NCBI GenBank assembly: GCA_902780025.1
Contig: CACZDV010000016.1
Location: forward strand, 1 to 58,352
Length of the DNA stretch: 58,352 nucleotides
Source of the DNA: an uncultured Prevotellaceae bacterium
GTDB taxonomy: Bacteria; Bacteroidota; Bacteroidia; Bacteroidales; Bacteroidaceae
Direction of reading: 5' to 3'
Made by a program: the position numbers and the translations under genes. The notes under the pieces were generated by a model, which saw only the letters and a program-made list of their open reading frames with translations, was not told the origin of the DNA and did not search any database. Shown here in pieces: positions 8,053 through 17,016 of this stretch. How positions within the stretch are numbered: the first letter of the stretch is position 1; each line of letters starts with the position of its first letter.

Positions 8053-9282
8053 ATGAAGAACAAGAAACTGTGGATTGCCATTGGCGTCATTGCGCTGGCA
8101 GTCATCGCTTATCTCCTGCTGTCGGGCGGTAAGAAGGAGGAAAAGGTGGAGTTTGAGACCGCCAAGGTGGATCAGGGCAACATCCAGACCACCATCACCG
8201 CTACGGGTACCATTGAGCCTGTAACCTCGGTCACCGTGGGTACACAGGTGTCGGGTATCGTGTCGAAACTCTATGTGGACTACAACTCTGTAGTGAAGAA
8301 GGGACAGGTCATTGCCGAACTCGACAAGACCAACCTTATCAGCGAACTGACGGCTCAGCGCGCCAACCTGTCGTCGGCACAGAGTTCGCTGAACTACCAG
8401 CAGTCCAATTATAATAGGTATAAGACGCTCTACGAGAAGGGATTGGTGTCGGCCGACGAGTACGAGAGTGCGCTGTTGCAGTACAACCAGGCCAAGGAGC
8501 AGGTGAAGACGGCCAGCGAGAGTGTGCAGCGTGCCCAGACCAACCTCGGCTACGCCACCATTACCTCGCCTATTGACGGCGTGGTGCTGTCGAAGGCGGT
8601 GGAGGAAGGCCAGACGGTGGCTGCCTCGTTCAACACGCCTGAACTCTTCACCATTGCCCAGGACCTGACGGATATGCGCGTTATTGCCGATATCGACGAG
8701 GCTGACATCGGCGGCGTGAAGGAAGGCCAGCGCGTGACCTTCACCGTCGACGCCTTCCCCGACGACCAGTTCGAGGGACAGGTGACACAGGTGCGCCAGC
8801 AGGCAACGACGGAGAGTAACGTCGTCACCTACGAGGTGGTTATCTCGGCACCCAACAACGACCTGAAGCTGAAGCCCGGTCTGACGGCCAACGTCACCAT
8901 CTTCACCTTAGAGAAGAACGGCGTGCTCGTAGCTCCTGCCAAAGCCCTGCGCTTCATACCTAACGAGGCGCTGTTGAAGGAGGGTCAGAACATCGAGGAC
9001 GTAGAGGCTCCCAAGAAGTTGTGGACGCTCGAGGGAAATACCTTCAAGGCTCACAAGGTGGAGACGGGCACTACCAACGGTGTGCTGACAGAAATCACCA
9101 GTGGCATCAGTGCCGGTACTGAGGTACTGGTTGACTTTACCATCTCGGGTGGTGAGGAAATGCCGCAGGGACAGCAGGCCCAGAACCCCTTCATGCCCCG
9201 TCCGAGAGGCAATAACAGACAGCAGCAAGGTGGCAACAACCGTCCGCAGGGCGGTGGTAACAACGCACAACCGAGAAGATAA
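8053..9282 (+). CDS. Periplasmic adaptor of a MacAB-type exporter (HlyD/RND adaptor family)
   Basis: 409 residues. One N-terminal membrane segment (about 5-24) anchors it to the inner membrane. A lipoyl-like half follows (ITATGTIEPVTSVTVGTQVSG and KKGQVIAELD), then a helical hairpin (about 95-165), the second lipoyl half (ATITSPIDGVVL) and beta-barrel parts. The tail is rich in Q, N, G and R (NNRQQQGGNNRPQ). It links the inner-membrane ATPase/permease to the TolC-like channel encoded upstream. Its stop overlaps the ATPase start by one base (TAATG), so translation is probably coupled. Confidence 0.92.
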   Translation: MKNKKLWIAIGVIALAVIAYLLLSGGKKEEKVEFETAKVDQGNIQTTITATGTIEPVTSVTVGTQVSGIVSKLYVDYNSVVKKGQVIAELDKTNLISELTAQRANLSSAQSSLNYQQSNYNRYKTLYEKGLVSADEYESALLQYNQAKEQVKTASESVQRAQTNLGYATITSPIDGVVLSKAVEEGQTVAASFNTPELFTIAQDLTDMRVIADIDEADIGGVKEGQRVTFTVDAFPDDQFEGQVTQVRQQATTESNVVTYEVVISAPNNDLKLKPGLTANVTIFTLEKNGVLVAPAKALRFIPNEALLKEGQNIEDVEAPKKLWTLEGNTFKAHKVETGTTNGVLTEITSGISAGTEVLVDFTISGGEEMPQGQQAQNPFMPRPRGNNRQQQGGNNRPQGGGNNAQPRR

Positions 9283-10031
9283 TGGAGAAGAAAGTAGTCA
9301 TCGAACTGCAGAACGTGAAGCGCTACTTTCAGGTAGGCTCCGAGACGGTGAAGGCCCTGCGCGGCGTGTCGTTCAAGATTTACGAGGGCGAGTTCGTCAC
9401 CATCCAGGGAACATCGGGAAGTGGAAAGTCGACGCTGTTGAATCAGCTCGGCTGCCTCGACACCCCCACTGCCGGCGAGTACTTCCTCGACGGTATCTCC
9501 GTCCGTACGATGTCAAAGTCGCAAAGGGCACACCTGCGCAACCGCAAGATTGGCTTCGTGTTCCAGAATTACAACCTGCTGGCGAAGACCACCGCCGTAG
9601 AGAACGTGGAACTGCCGCTGATGTACAACTCCGAGTATAATGCCGCTGAGCGCAAGGAGAAGGCCATCAAGGCCCTGCAGGCCGTAGGATTGGGCGACCG
9701 TCTGTACCATAAGTCCAATGAGATGTCGGGCGGTCAGATGCAGCGCGTGGCTATTGCCCGTGCCTTGGTCAACGACCCCGCCGTACTGTTGGCCGACGAG
9801 GCTACAGGTAACCTCGACACGCGCACCTCGTTCGAGATGCTGGTGCTGTTCCAGGAACTCTACCGCAAGGGCCACACCATCATCTTCGTGACCCACAACC
9901 CTGAGATTGCCGAATATGCCAGTCGCAACATCAACCTGCGCGACGGCAAGATTCGCGAGGATACCGTCAATACGAACATCAAGTCGGCAGCCGAGGCGTT
10001 AGCCGCACTGCCTATACCGCAAGACGACTAA
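9282..10031 (+). CDS. ABC transporter ATPase, MacB/LolD type
   Basis: 249 residues with a complete ABC ATPase: Walker A GTSGSGKST (about 43-51), Q-loop in FVFQNYNLL, signature MSGGQMQRVAIARAL, Walker B VLLADEATGNLD and H-loop FVTHN. It begins one base inside the adaptor's stop codon and ends 3 bases before the permease gene. It powers the first MacAB-TolC-like exporter. Its substrate (macrolide, peptide, lipid or virulence factor) cannot be told from sequence. Confidence 0.94.
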   Translation: MEKKVVIELQNVKRYFQVGSETVKALRGVSFKIYEGEFVTIQGTSGSGKSTLLNQLGCLDTPTAGEYFLDGISVRTMSKSQRAHLRNRKIGFVFQNYNLLAKTTAVENVELPLMYNSEYNAAERKEKAIKALQAVGLGDRLYHKSNEMSGGQMQRVAIARALVNDPAVLLADEATGNLDTRTSFEMLVLFQELYRKGHTIIFVTHNPEIAEYASRNINLRDGKIREDTVNTNIKSAAEALAALPIPQDD

Positions 10032-10034
10032 GCA

Positions 10035-11252
10035 ATGAACATACTGAACCTATTTAAAGTGAGCCTGAAGGCCGTAGCCAACAACAAGATGCGGTCGTTC
10101 CTGTCGATGCTGGGTATCATCATCGGCGTGGCCGCCGTCATCATCATGATGTCCATCGGACAAGGCTCGAAGGAGAGCATCCGTCAGGAACTGTCGACCA
10201 TGGGTACTAACCTGCTGACCATCCGGCCGGGTGCCGATATGCGAGGCGGTGTGCGTCAGGACCCTTCGGCTATGCAGACGCTGAAGATAGCCGACTACGA
10301 GCGCATCCTGCGTGAGAAGAAGTTCGTGACGAAGGTTTCCCCTGAAGTAACCGCCAGCGGGCAGGCCATCTACGGAAACAACAATACCACCTCGTCGATG
10401 TACGGCGAGTCTATCGACTACCTCGACATCCGTCAGTGGGTCATCGATGAGGGTGAGTGCTTTACGGAGGAGGATGTCAAGAAGGCAGCCAAAGTTTGTA
10501 TCATTGGTGCCACCGTCGTCAAGGAACTCTTCGGCAGCGTCGATCCCATCGGCAAGACCATCCGATTCAAGTCGATTCCCATGCGCGTCATCGGCGTACT
10601 GAAGTCAAAGGGCTACAATAACTGGGGTATGGACCAGGACAATGTCATCATCTCGCCCTACACCACCGTCATGAAGCGCATCGCCGCCCAGACGTGGTTC
10701 TCGAGCATTGTCTGCTCGGCCGTCACCGAGGAACTCTCTGACGCCGCCATTGAGGAATTGACGCAGATGCTGCGTGATAATCATAAGTTGAAGGAAGAGG
10801 CTGTCGACGACTTCACCATCCGCTCACAGGCAGAGATGATGGAGACGATGTCCTCGACGATGGACACGGTAACGCTGATTCTTGTCGTTGCCGCTGCTTT
10901 CTCGCTGTTGGTGGCTGGTATCGGCATCATGAATATCATGCTGGTCTCTGTTACTGAGCGTACAAAGGAGATAGGTCTGCGTATGGCAGTTGGTGCTACG
11001 GGGCCCGTCATCTCGCTACAGTTCCTTATTGAGTCGGTGCTTATCAGCGTCACTGGCGGACTGATAGGCATCTTAGTGGGCGGTAGTGTGGGCACGTTCC
11101 TCATTCCCATGATGGGTATGCCCAGCAGCGTACCCGCCTGGTCAGTCTACGTATCGTTCCTTGTCTGCGTCTTCATCGGCATCCTCTTCGGCTATATTCC
11201 CGCCCAGAAGGCTGCTAATATGGATCCTATAGAGGCAATTCGCCACGAATAA
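10035..11252 (+). CDS. ABC transporter permease, MacB/FtsX type
   Basis: 405 residues. The first membrane helix comes after NNKMRSFLSMLGIIIGVAAVIIM, followed by a large periplasmic domain (about 45-275) and three C-terminal membrane helices with the conserved ERTKEIGLRMAVGA loop. This is the standard four-helix MacB permease layout with the ATPase on a separate chain. It is the last gene of the exporter operon. Its 3' end overlaps by 26 bases with the stop end of a small gene on the other strand (11227-11412), so transcription from both sides meets here. Confidence 0.92.
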   Translation: MNILNLFKVSLKAVANNKMRSFLSMLGIIIGVAAVIIMMSIGQGSKESIRQELSTMGTNLLTIRPGADMRGGVRQDPSAMQTLKIADYERILREKKFVTKVSPEVTASGQAIYGNNNTTSSMYGESIDYLDIRQWVIDEGECFTEEDVKKAAKVCIIGATVVKELFGSVDPIGKTIRFKSIPMRVIGVLKSKGYNNWGMDQDNVIISPYTTVMKRIAAQTWFSSIVCSAVTEELSDAAIEELTQMLRDNHKLKEEAVDDFTIRSQAEMMETMSSTMDTVTLILVVAAAFSLLVAGIGIMNIMLVSVTERTKEIGLRMAVGATGPVISLQFLIESVLISVTGGLIGILVGGSVGTFLIPMMGMPSSVPAWSVYVSFLVCVFIGILFGYIPAQKAANMDPIEAIRHE

Positions 11253-11412
11253 TATCGAGTGGTCGCGAAAGCGGGTCTAACTCCCCGCTTTCGTCTACAC
11301 CGCCGAAAGTGATACCCATCTCACTGCTGGTCATCTCACTGCCTGCCAACAGTTCCTCGCCTGCCAGACTCCATTCCGCAATAACGGGTGTGGTATAGGT
11401 GCGTTTCTTCAT
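11227..11412 (-). CDS. 61-residue peptide of the Prevotella/Bacteroides LLAGS type, function unknown
   Basis: 61 residues beginning MKKRTYTTPVI, with EELLAGSE at about 19-26 and a Ser/Gly/Asp-rich second half. From memory, many Prevotella and Bacteroides genomes carry such short proteins (MKK, aromatic, TP, a hydrophobic stretch, then E-x-LLAGS), and they have no assigned function. There is no signal peptide or membrane helix. It lies 18 bases after the cohesin-like gene and is probably the last gene of the CotH operon. Its stop end overlaps the permease gene on the other strand. The small size makes the call less certain, but the start context and motif support a real gene. Confidence 0.6.
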   Translation of the reverse strand: MKKRTYTTPVIAEWSLAGEELLAGSEMTSSEMGITFGGVDESGELDPLSRPLDIIRGELPL

Positions 11413-11430
11413 TTTCGCCGTGTTGAGCTT

Positions 11431-12624
11431 TTAGTTCCTTACCACCTTCCTGTTGCCCTGAATGAAGACACCCTTCGAGGGCTTGTTGATGCGCTGTCCC
11501 TGCAGGTTGAAGAGCTCGTCACCCATGGTGTCTTGTCCGTTCATGGTGGCAATGCCTGTGGACTCCTCATCGTCCAAGTGCATGACGACACGGCTGCTAA
11601 GTCCTGATGTGATCTTGTCCTGGAAGTCGAAATAGGCTCTGAACCCCTTCATCTTAGTCGCGCCGGCCGAATACCAGAACTGGCCGCCGCTGACGAACAA
11701 GCCGTCTTCACGCACGATGATAGGCACGTAGCTACCCACGAAGTCTTTCTTAATAGTCTTTGTCCCACGACTGACGGTAGGCTTATCGGCAGGCTTGATG
11801 TCTACGCCGTCGACACTGAACTCCGTAATAGTCTTCCCTGTCTTGATAAGGTAGGGGTGATTGGCCAGCAGTGTACCGCTGATGGTACGGAAGTACACAT
11901 CAATATAGTTGATTTCATCCTCAGCCGTGACGGTCTTGTAATCCGTGAAGTCGGCCAATGCCACATCGTTGCCAAAGGCTTTCTGCTGCTGTTCCTGCGT
12001 CATGGAGAAGGGCAGCACGATAGTGTTCCACTTTCCGACAGAGATGGTGCGCAACACCCGCACATTGGCATTGGTAGCTGCCGACGGGAGTGTTGTCGAT
12101 GCTTCGTCGAGTGTGATTCGGATGTCGGCAGGCTGGGCGATGGTAATGTCGAACGAGGCATCGGCCAGACGGACGCTGCGGCTGTCAGTTGTCGACAGGC
12201 GGATGTCCGTCAGGGTGGCGGTCAGCACTTCGCCCGCCGCCAGTGTGGCAGCTGCCTTCAGCGTCATCGTGAACAGCACGTTCTGCGTACCCTTCAGCGT
12301 TGAACCGTAGGAATAGCAGGCTACGTTCCAGGCACCCTCGGCATAGTTGCTCACCTGCGTTGGCGACGCATCTTTCAGTCCGGCTCCGTTGGTGGCCAGT
12401 ATGCCGCCAGTGGAGTTCGTGACAACGCTGATGCCGTCAGGAAGGTTGAGTACAAACTGGTAGCCTGCATAGAGGCCGGATTGGTCGAACTTGAAACCGA
12501 CGGCCACAGTAGCCTGCTGTCCTTGCGTAATTGTTACGTCTTCAACGGTCAGCCGGTCAGTTGCTGTTGCTGTACCCATGCCCATCAGCATCAGGGTCAG
12601 CAGTATATAGATTTTCTTCTTCAT
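11431..12624 (-). CDS. Secreted protein with cohesin-like N-terminal domain and Prevotella-type C-terminal tail
   Basis: 397 residues with a signal peptide (about 1-21, ending ATATD). Residues about 22-165 look like a cohesin-type beta sandwich: LTVEDVTITQGQQATVAVGF, GLYAGYQFVLNLPDGI, then FTMTLKA and later ITL. The middle (about 190-350) is beta-rich and of unknown type. The end, ELFNLQGQRI then KGVFIQGNRKVV, is the closing sequence seen on many secreted Prevotella proteins and may be a sorting or surface signal. The gene starts 3 bases after the CotH-dockerin gene, so both are made together. A cohesin-like fold next to a dockerin hints at a direct interaction, but the domain call is weak without a profile search. 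Confidence 0.65.
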   Translation of the reverse strand: MKKKIYILLTLMLMGMGTATATDRLTVEDVTITQGQQATVAVGFKFDQSGLYAGYQFVLNLPDGISVVTNSTGGILATNGAGLKDASPTQVSNYAEGAWNVACYSYGSTLKGTQNVLFTMTLKAAATLAAGEVLTATLTDIRLSTTDSRSVRLADASFDITIAQPADIRITLDEASTTLPSAATNANVRVLRTISVGKWNTIVLPFSMTQEQQQKAFGNDVALADFTDYKTVTAEDEINYIDVYFRTISGTLLANHPYLIKTGKTITEFSVDGVDIKPADKPTVSRGTKTIKKDFVGSYVPIIVREDGLFVSGGQFWYSAGATKMKGFRAYFDFQDKITSGLSSRVVMHLDDEESTGIATMNGQDTMGDELFNLQGQRINKPSKGVFIQGNRKVVRN

Positions 12625-12627
12625 TGT

Positions 12628-15600
12628 TTACTCCGGGTTATGTGAGTTCATTCGGGCCATCCTTGAATTGGCATTCTTCTTCACGATGATATTGAGTACG
12701 GCAATGGCGTCGTCCACGTTGATGACATCGTCGTCGTTGACATCGGCTGCCGACTGCAGAAAGGATGCCGAGGGCTTGCCCAGCAGGTAGTTGACGATGG
12801 CTACGGCATCGGCAATATCCGTCTCGTCGTCACCGTTGACGTCGCCCTTCTTCGACAGCGAACCGATGTCGAATCGGGTGTTGTCGAGGTAGTTCATGCG
12901 GCGGGTGAACCAGTCGGTCAGGTACTCATACTCGTCGTCGAAGTCCAATGGGAGTCCGGCTACGTCGCTGTCGTAGCTCCACTTGGCATACTCGCGCTGG
13001 TCGGAACCTGCCTTCTTGAACTCATCGAGATAGGTCTTGAATCGCTTCAGGATGTTTTCCGTTGCCAGTTCGTCCTGTCGCAAGTCGCGGTAGCGCTTCC
13101 TTACTTTCTCGTTGAAGTCGTTGGCATTGGTCTCGCGCAGTCGCTTGAAGATGTTGTAGTCGCCGTGCTCGTATTGGGTAATGAACTGCGAGTAGTCCTG
13201 TTCCGGGCCGAGGAACCACTGGTGGTAGTAACTGTCGCTCCAGCGCTGTCCGCAGGTGGCGTCCATGTCCCATACACCAAAGGTGACTTTCTTGTCCTTC
13301 TGCTTGTTGTAGACACCGAAGAACATGTTCTTGCCGTGATTGTCGGTAGCCAGGATGGTCTCCATCAGGATGTAATAGTCCAGCACCAGCGGCAGGTCAA
13401 GGTACTCGGCAATATGTGCCTTGAAATCTGCGTCAGAAGCGTGGGCCACGAAGTCGACAGCATCGTAAAGCGTCGACCAGTCAGTCTGGTAGCCGTAGTC
13501 CTCAAAGTCGGGATATTTCACCTCGTAGCTGTCCCACATCTCGCTGTATTCGTTAGGGTCTGACAAGAAGTCCTTGGGGTAGTAGCCGCCGTCAGGGCTG
13601 TATCCCATCATGGTGGCGTAGCTCCAGTCTTTCGACTTCCACAACTGTCCGCGGGTCTGCTGTTTCTCCTCATCATATTTCTTCAGCTTCATCTGCTTAC
13701 GGTCCATGTTCTCCGTCAGACAGTAGATGCCTCGGTACTCATCGTTGAGTATCAGCTCGACGAAGCGTCCGCGGGTACCCGTCAAGGCTTTTGGTTCCTT
13801 GTCTTTGTAATAAGGTGGCGTCGAGAAGTCGTTCCACAGGTCGGTCATCGTGCGGTTGCGGATGCGCGACATATCCACCTGGCACGACTCCAGAATCCAG
13901 GAGTTGTCTTCGCGTAGTCCGAAGAACTGTCTTTCCAACTTCTCGCCGTTGGCGTCCTTCAGTTTCACGTGGTAGTTGCGCTTGTGCTTGTCACCGCCGT
14001 TGGTGATACCTCCGCGCCACTTGGCCTTCATGTTCAGCAGTTCCTTGGCGGCGTCCTTGTCAGGTTCGTTCACCGCGATGTAGCCCTCGCTGTAGTTATA
14101 GTCGAACGAACCGTACAGTTGTACCACGGGCAGCGAGGTGAAGGTCAGCGGCAGGCTGATGGTCGTCCCGTTCGTAGCGGTGACGGTCAGTATATAGTTC
14201 TTGCCGCCCGCTACGCCGGCAAACGTATGGGTAGAGCCCGAGGGCGTCTCCTGTCCGTCGATGGTCAGGTTGTTGTAACCCGCTTTCAGCGAGTAGCTGA
14301 CCGCAGCGGTCATGTCCTTGTCGAACTCACTCAGCGGTATCGAGCAGAGGTAAATACCCGTCGATTTGGAATAGGCCACAGGATGCCCGCCAATGCGCAG
14401 GTCTGCGGCAGCTTCTTCTATGGGGTCGATGGTCGGCAGTGTCATGATCGACTTGCGGAGCGCCTCCATCTGGTCGAAGTCATTGCTGATGGCCTCCAAC
14501 TGCTCTTCCAGCCCTTCCGTCTGAGGATGGTTGGCAATCTCGGCCAGCACCTTGAGGCGCTCGGCTTCCAACAGGTCTTCCTTGCTGCCGTCGTAGTAGA
14601 GTTGCAGGTTGTCGAGAGCAATCCAGTTGGCATTCGTATTCACGGCCCTCACACCGATCTCTATATCGCTGGTGGCGGCAAGCGTGAATTCTAACGCGAA
14701 GTGCTCAGGCGGGTCGTTGCCCGTAGCCACGTTGACGTAGTCATTGCCTGCGTAAAGCACGACGTTTTCTGCCGGAGTGTTAGGAGCGCCCCAATAGGAC
14801 TGGCGACAGGCCATCATGTCGGCCTTCAGCGTATACTTGCCGGCGGGCAGACTGCTCACCACTTTCGAGATGCCGTTGTCCCAGAGCTCGCCATTGCTTG
14901 ATTCACGCCACAGTTCGATGAACGGCTGCACAAGGTAGGCGCCTGTCTGGTAGTTGATGTGATCGCCGCCTGCTCCGGTGTTGACCCACCAGCCTCCCTC
15001 GTTCGTCCAGCCATCTGTAGATTCTTCGGTGACATCTAACCAGGACGTGACGTCAACGCCGGTCGTTGGATTAATCGGAGTAACAGAAGGCTCTACGACG
15101 AGTGTCCCTTCATCGTCATACAGGCAGAACCGCTGGTTGTCGTTGGGGCTTCCGCCATTGGAATAGGTACCCACTACGTAAGAATCTTTACGGACATCCC
15201 ATATATGATCTGTTTGTGCCACATTACGGATGGCGTAGACGCCCTCGCTGTACAGCTGGAAGCTCCAAAGCGAGTAGTTGCCGTCGACGGCATCAGTCAT
15301 GTCCACATAGCGGCGAGTCAGCGTGGCACCTTTTTCGCCGGCATTGGTCCGCTGCCCGTCGTAGGTGATGTACTTCCCCGTGGCTATATTCCTGATGGTG
15401 TACATACCCTCCTGCTCCTCAGTGAAAATCCAGTAAGTACTCTCGTCTGTCGTGGCCGTTGGCAGATAGTAGAGCGGTGTTGTTGCGCTTGCGCTGGCAC
15501 CGTCCACCAAACAGCCGTTGGGATAAAACGGACAGACGATACGGTATCGCTTGGTAGGGTTCAGATGGGGTTGTCCCATTGCTTCCATACAGAACAGGAA

Positions 15601-15639
15601 CGTAAGTAGGGACAGTAGCTTTGGAAATAGTTTTTGCAT
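12628..15639 (-). CDS. Secreted CotH-kinase-like protein with C-terminal dockerin
   Basis: 1003 residues with a signal peptide (1-22, ending AMGQ). The N-terminal part (about 28-175) contains ricin-like or MIR-like repeats (YWIFTEEQEGMYTIRN and SFQLYSEGVYAIRN). A jelly-roll-like, possibly carbohydrate-binding region follows (about 200-345, ending WIALDNLQLYYDG). The CotH domain occupies about 505-890, with FGLREDNSWILES, ILNDEYRGIYCLTENMDR and FGVWDMDATCGQRW. The C-terminus holds a dockerin with two calcium-loop repeats, GDVNGDDETDIADAV and ADVNDDDVINVDDAI. CotH proteins phosphorylate surface proteins in spore formers, and dockerin-CotH proteins occur in cellulosomes. It heads a three-gene operon with the cohesin-like gene. 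Confidence 0.88.
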   Translation of the reverse strand: MQKLFPKLLSLLTFLFCMEAMGQPHLNPTKRYRIVCPFYPNGCLVDGASASATTPLYYLPTATTDESTYWIFTEEQEGMYTIRNIATGKYITYDGQRTNAGEKGATLTRRYVDMTDAVDGNYSLWSFQLYSEGVYAIRNVAQTDHIWDVRKDSYVVGTYSNGGSPNDNQRFCLYDDEGTLVVEPSVTPINPTTGVDVTSWLDVTEESTDGWTNEGGWWVNTGAGGDHINYQTGAYLVQPFIELWRESSNGELWDNGISKVVSSLPAGKYTLKADMMACRQSYWGAPNTPAENVVLYAGNDYVNVATGNDPPEHFALEFTLAATSDIEIGVRAVNTNANWIALDNLQLYYDGSKEDLLEAERLKVLAEIANHPQTEGLEEQLEAISNDFDQMEALRKSIMTLPTIDPIEEAAADLRIGGHPVAYSKSTGIYLCSIPLSEFDKDMTAAVSYSLKAGYNNLTIDGQETPSGSTHTFAGVAGGKNYILTVTATNGTTISLPLTFTSLPVVQLYGSFDYNYSEGYIAVNEPDKDAAKELLNMKAKWRGGITNGGDKHKRNYHVKLKDANGEKLERQFFGLREDNSWILESCQVDMSRIRNRTMTDLWNDFSTPPYYKDKEPKALTGTRGRFVELILNDEYRGIYCLTENMDRKQMKLKKYDEEKQQTRGQLWKSKDWSYATMMGYSPDGGYYPKDFLSDPNEYSEMWDSYEVKYPDFEDYGYQTDWSTLYDAVDFVAHASDADFKAHIAEYLDLPLVLDYYILMETILATDNHGKNMFFGVYNKQKDKKVTFGVWDMDATCGQRWSDSYYHQWFLGPEQDYSQFITQYEHGDYNIFKRLRETNANDFNEKVRKRYRDLRQDELATENILKRFKTYLDEFKKAGSDQREYAKWSYDSDVAGLPLDFDDEYEYLTDWFTRRMNYLDNTRFDIGSLSKKGDVNGDDETDIADAVAIVNYLLGKPSASFLQSAADVNDDDVINVDDAIAVLNIIVKKNANSRMARMNSHNPE

Positions 15640-15678
15640 ATAATGTGATAGTTTTAGTATTCGTTACAAAAAGCGCTG

Positions 15679-15686
15679 CAAAGATA
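15679..15686 (-). promoter_or_regulatory. -7 promoter box of the CotH operon
   Basis: On the minus strand TATCTTTG lies about 40 bases before the CotH start at 15639, with TTTG-containing sequence about 20 bases further upstream. Confidence 0.7.
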
Positions 15687-15824
15687 CTTCTTTTTTTTTA
15701 GTTTTGCAAACTACGCGTTACATTTTTTTGTTGAGGGTCATGTCAAGGCTGCCGAAAAGAATTAAAAACCGTGAAATCTGTGTAATCCGTGCCCTTTTCT
15801 TTTTCGTTTTCGGGAAGAAATGTG

Positions 15825-15832
15825 TACCTTTG
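15825..15832 (+). promoter_or_regulatory. -7 promoter box of the aldolase gene
   Basis: TACCTTTG lies 43 bases before the ATG at 15876. It excludes the earlier in-frame start at 15789. Confidence 0.75.
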
Positions 15833-15875
15833 CGCTCGAAATTTCAAAACCCAATATTCAAAATACAAAATTGTT

Positions 15876-16877
15876 ATGGTAAACTACAAAGATTTAGGTC
15901 TCGTGAATACCCGCGAGATGTTCAAGAGAGCAGTGGCCGGCGGCTATGCCATCCCCGCTTTCAACTTCAACACTATGGAGCAGATGCAGGCTATCGTGAT
16001 GGCCGCTGTTGAGACAAAGTCGCCCGTCATCATGCAGGTGTCTAAGGGTGCCCGCAACTATGCCAACGCTACCATCCTGCGTTACATGGCTGAAGGTGCT
16101 GTGGCTTACGCTAAGGAGCTGGGCTGTGAGCATCCTGAGATTGTGCTCCACCTCGACCACGGTGATACCTTCGAGCTCTGCAAGGACTGCATCGACATGG
16201 GCTTCTCCAGCGTCATGATCGACGGTTCACACCTCCCCTACGAGGAGAACATCGCCCTGGCTAAGAAGGTGGTTGACTACGCTCATCAGTTCGACGTGAC
16301 CGTCGAGGCTGAGCTGGGTGTGCTCGCCGGCGTCGAGGATGAGGTCAGCGCTGCTGAGTCTCACTACACCAAGCCCGAGGAGGTCATCGACTTCTCTACC
16401 CGCACGGGCTGCGACTCGCTGGCTATCTCTATCGGTACCTCTCACGGTGCCCACAAGTTCACTCCCGAGCAGTGCACGCTCGTCAATGGTGTGCTCGTTC
16501 CGCCCCCCTTGGCATTCGACATCCTGCACGAGATTGAGAAGAAACTCCCCGGCTTCCCCATCGTGCTCCACGGCTCTTCTTCAGTTCCCATGGACGAGGT
16601 CAACACCATCAACCAGTTCGGTGGCCACCTCGAGGCCGCTATCGGTATCCCCGAGGAGCAGCTGCGTGAGGCTTCTAAGAGCGCCGTCTGCAAGATCAAC
16701 ATCGACTCCGACTCTCGTCTGGCCATGACCGCTGCCATCCGCAAGCACCTGGCCGAGCATCCTGGAGACTTCGATCCTCGCCAGTATCTGAAGCCCGCCC
16801 GCGAGAACATGAAGAAGATGTACATCCACAAGATTGTCAACGTCCTCGGTTCTGACGGCAAGCTCGCCCAGTGCTAA
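15876..16877 (+). CDS. fba: Class II fructose-1,6-bisphosphate aldolase
   Basis: 333 residues from ATG 15876 (MVNYKDLG). It cleaves fructose 1,6-bisphosphate to glyceraldehyde 3-phosphate and dihydroxyacetone phosphate, or the reverse, in the cytoplasm, with Zn2+. Visible features are AIPAFNFN, the zinc/active-site segment LHLDHGDTFE, DGSHLPYEEN, ELGVLAGVEDE, ISIGTSHGAHKF, VLHGSSSVP and KINIDSD. The gene stands alone with its own promoter and a strong terminator. Its synonymous choices are strongly biased (CTC, ATC, CGT, AAG), as expected for a highly expressed gene. Confidence 0.96.
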   Translation: MVNYKDLGLVNTREMFKRAVAGGYAIPAFNFNTMEQMQAIVMAAVETKSPVIMQVSKGARNYANATILRYMAEGAVAYAKELGCEHPEIVLHLDHGDTFELCKDCIDMGFSSVMIDGSHLPYEENIALAKKVVDYAHQFDVTVEAELGVLAGVEDEVSAAESHYTKPEEVIDFSTRTGCDSLAISIGTSHGAHKFTPEQCTLVNGVLVPPPLAFDILHEIEKKLPGFPIVLHGSSSVPMDEVNTINQFGGHLEAAIGIPEEQLREASKSAVCKINIDSDSRLAMTAAIRKHLAEHPGDFDPRQYLKPARENMKKMYIHKIVNVLGSDGKLAQC

Positions 16878-16896
16878 TCGACTATCGGATATCTAT

Positions 16897-16933
16897 AAGG
16901 TGGAAATGCCCGCAAAGCATTTCCACTTTTTTG
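16897..16933 (+). terminator. Rho-independent terminator after fba
   Basis: The perfect stem GTGGAAATGC / GCATTTCCAC (16900-16909 with 16917-16926) and a 7-base loop are followed by TTTTTTGTTT. Almost the same hairpin recurs at 26242-26280. Confidence 0.9.
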
Positions 16934-17016
16934 TTTATGACGATGAAAAAAATGTCCTTGTGATTGCAATGTTTCCTGATGTTTCTGCGTATATATAGAT
17001 AAAGACCGAATTGACA

